The notes below the pieces were generated by a model. The model was not told where the DNA came from and did not search any database. It worked only from the letters and a program-made list of their open reading frames with translations. Shown in pieces: positions 63,131 through 64,000 of a stretch of DNA of 64,000 bases. Position 1 is the stretch's first letter, and every line of letters begins with the position of its first letter. The stretch covers positions 806,001-870,000 of the forward strand of contig NZ_CP056122.1 of assembly GCF_018219455.1 (NCBI RefSeq), given 5' to 3'. The stretch is from Moritella sp. 5. Lineage in GTDB: Bacteria; Pseudomonadota; Gammaproteobacteria; Enterobacterales; Moritellaceae. The position numbers and the translations under genes were made by a program.

Positions 63131-63667
63131 GTGTCATTGAAAAAATCATTAGTTATCACTGCCGGGTTACTGGCTAGCTTTAGCAGTTCAGCATCAAACA
63201 TCTCACTTGCCTTCAATAACGATAATATTATTTTGGGCTATGATCTTGAAATGAAAGAAGCGCTAAAGCTAAAAGGTGACTTCCTACAGACTATCGACAA
63301 TGGTTATACCGCAGATACGGGCCTTTATGCATTTCAAGATGTTGGTTCAACATTCTTTGAACTTGGCGCGAAAGCTGTAAGAATGGATAACGATAATGGT
63401 GATGGTTATGCATTAGCATTTGGCGGTTTAGGTGGCTTACGTTTAACTCAAGAGTTTAGTGTAGAAGCTAAATTCCATTTCAGCCCTGAAATCCTTGCAT
63501 TTGGTGACACTGAAAATTACACGCAGTGGGTCTTTCGTGCTAACTACGAGTTAATGCCAACAGCAAGTCTCTTTGCTGAGTATAATCATACAACGGTTGA
63601 GTATAAAAATATGCCGGAAGAACGTCTAACAAGTGACTTTCTATTTGGTTTGAAATGGATATTCTAA
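63131..63667 (+). CDS. YfaZ-family outer-membrane protein
   Basis: The 178-residue protein has a signal peptide (M-S-L-K-K-S-L-V-I-T-A-G-L-L-A, cleavage after S-A-S near residue 22). Strand-rich repeats follow with F-F-E-L-G-A-K, G-L-G-G-L-R-L-T and a final phenylalanine, L-K-W-I-F, typical of an outer-membrane barrel. The pattern fits the YfaZ family. GTG at 63131 was chosen because it starts the signal peptide; the frame is open from an ATG at 63065, which would add 22 residues. The function is unknown. Confidence 0.7.
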   Translation: MSLKKSLVITAGLLASFSSSASNISLAFNNDNIILGYDLEMKEALKLKGDFLQTIDNGYTADTGLYAFQDVGSTFFELGAKAVRMDNDNGDGYALAFGGLGGLRLTQEFSVEAKFHFSPEILAFGDTENYTQWVFRANYELMPTASLFAEYNHTTVEYKNMPEERLTSDFLFGLKWIF

Positions 63668-63694
63668 GCCGTTAGAGGCTTTGTAAATATCACG

Positions 63695-63723
63695 AAAAAA
63701 GCACCTAGTAGGGTGCTTTTTTG
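63695..63723. terminator. Terminator between the YfaZ-like gene and clcA
   Basis: AAAAAAGCACC and GGTGCTTTTTT are perfect 11-bp arms with a 6-nt loop between convergent genes. Confidence 0.85.
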
Positions 63724-63743
63724 TTTCTAGCTAAAATGTGGCA

Positions 63744-64000
63744 TTAAGTTGTAGTAGGGCGTGTTGTTGTTATCTCGTTATCTTCTACAGTGGGTTCTTT
63801 AGGTAACGATAGTTTTAATAATTCGGCATAAAGAGGCTTACCACCAAGAGCTTGTGCGACAAGCGTAGCGCCAAGACAAGTGATGAGTAAAGGCAGAATC
63901 AATTCATAGCTATCCGTCATTTCAACCACTAACACAATACCTGTCACGGGCGCTCTCACTGTCGCGGCAAATAATGCCCCCATCCCAGCTATCGCATATA
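63744..64000 (-). CDS. clcA: ClC-type chloride channel/antiporter ClcA, 3' end (partial)
   Basis: The C-terminal 85 or so residues of a ClC protein run off the right edge. [20 protein letters not shown] matches E. coli ClcA closely, and [14 protein letters not shown] and Q-A-L-G-G-K-P-L-Y follow. The selectivity filter and glutamate gate lie outside the window. ClcA is an inner-membrane H+/Cl- antiporter used in acid stress. Confidence 0.88.
   Translation of the reverse strand, partial: YAIAGMGALFAATVRAPVTGIVLVVEMTDSYELILPLLITCLGATLVAQALGGKPLYAELLKLSLPKEPTVEDNEITTTRPTTT

Noticed and set aside
1-64000. CRISPR arrays, insertion sequences, prophage or integron parts
   Set aside because: No regularly spaced repeats, transposase, integrase or phage genes were seen; the repeats present are the few described above.

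Overview
The window looks like chromosomal DNA of a marine gammaproteobacterium of the Alteromonadales, most like Moritella or a close relative. The base composition is AT-leaning, the backbone has Vibrio/Shewanella/E. coli-type gene order, PstC and PstA are of the enlarged marine type, and isocitrate lyase is of the long (534-residue) class. The genus is an inference from protein resemblance. I see no rRNA, tRNA, CRISPR, prophage or transposase gene.

Layout. 1-4,814: the end of the translation/RNA block, rbfA (3' end)-truB-rpsO-pnp-nlpI. 4,877-7,475: ubiV-ubiU facing ubiT, the oxygen-independent ubiquinone hydroxylation genes. 7,749-8,942: an FMN reductase and rimJ. 9,022-10,703: trhP (tRNA hydroxylation) with the ferredoxin gene yfhL downstream. 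10,963-25,636: a phosphate region with nptA, rdgC, phoB-phoR, pstS and pstC-pstA-pstB-phoU. The nptA, pstS and pstC promoters carry 11-bp-phased PhoB half-sites. A nitrate/nitrite-type transporter, a two-ACT-domain gene and an interspersed repeat separate pstS from pstC. 25,830-30,375: a lipase-like hydrolase, then the glyoxylate shunt genes aceB and aceA. 30,450-45,133: a mixed accessory stretch with LysR, slipin/NfeD, a chemoreceptor, an AGCS symporter, a lipoprotein, metC, two small outer-membrane barrels, two EamA transporters and a secreted 3D-like protein. 45,262-46,866: a second aceA in inverted orientation, encoding the same protein except for the first 14 residues, divergent from a LysR gene. 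48,107-52,264 and 59,706-62,814: the conserved metK-sprT-endA // rsmE-gshB-yqgE-ruvX order, split by a 7.4-kb block (dsdA, dsdC, S33 peptidase, EamA, GNAT, LysE, LysR). The window ends with a YfaZ-like outer-membrane protein and the 3' end of clcA.

How the genes work together. PhoR/PhoB with PstSCAB/PhoU and NptA form a phosphate-starvation regulon. AceB and two AceA copies form the glyoxylate shunt. UbiT/U/V make ubiquinone without oxygen. TrhP, probably fed by YfhL, modifies wobble uridines of tRNA. MetK (with a MetJ-type operator) and MetC serve methionine/SAM metabolism. DsdA and DsdC serve D-serine breakdown.

The main unusual structures are the homogenised inverted aceA pair bounding 15 kb, a three-copy interspersed repeat with terminal inverted repeats and conserved internal hairpins (19,691; 43,727; 53,905), the propeller-like periplasmic domain in PstC, and the accessory block that splits the endA-rsmE neighbourhood. 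I did not find a clearly new multi-gene defence or mobile system here.
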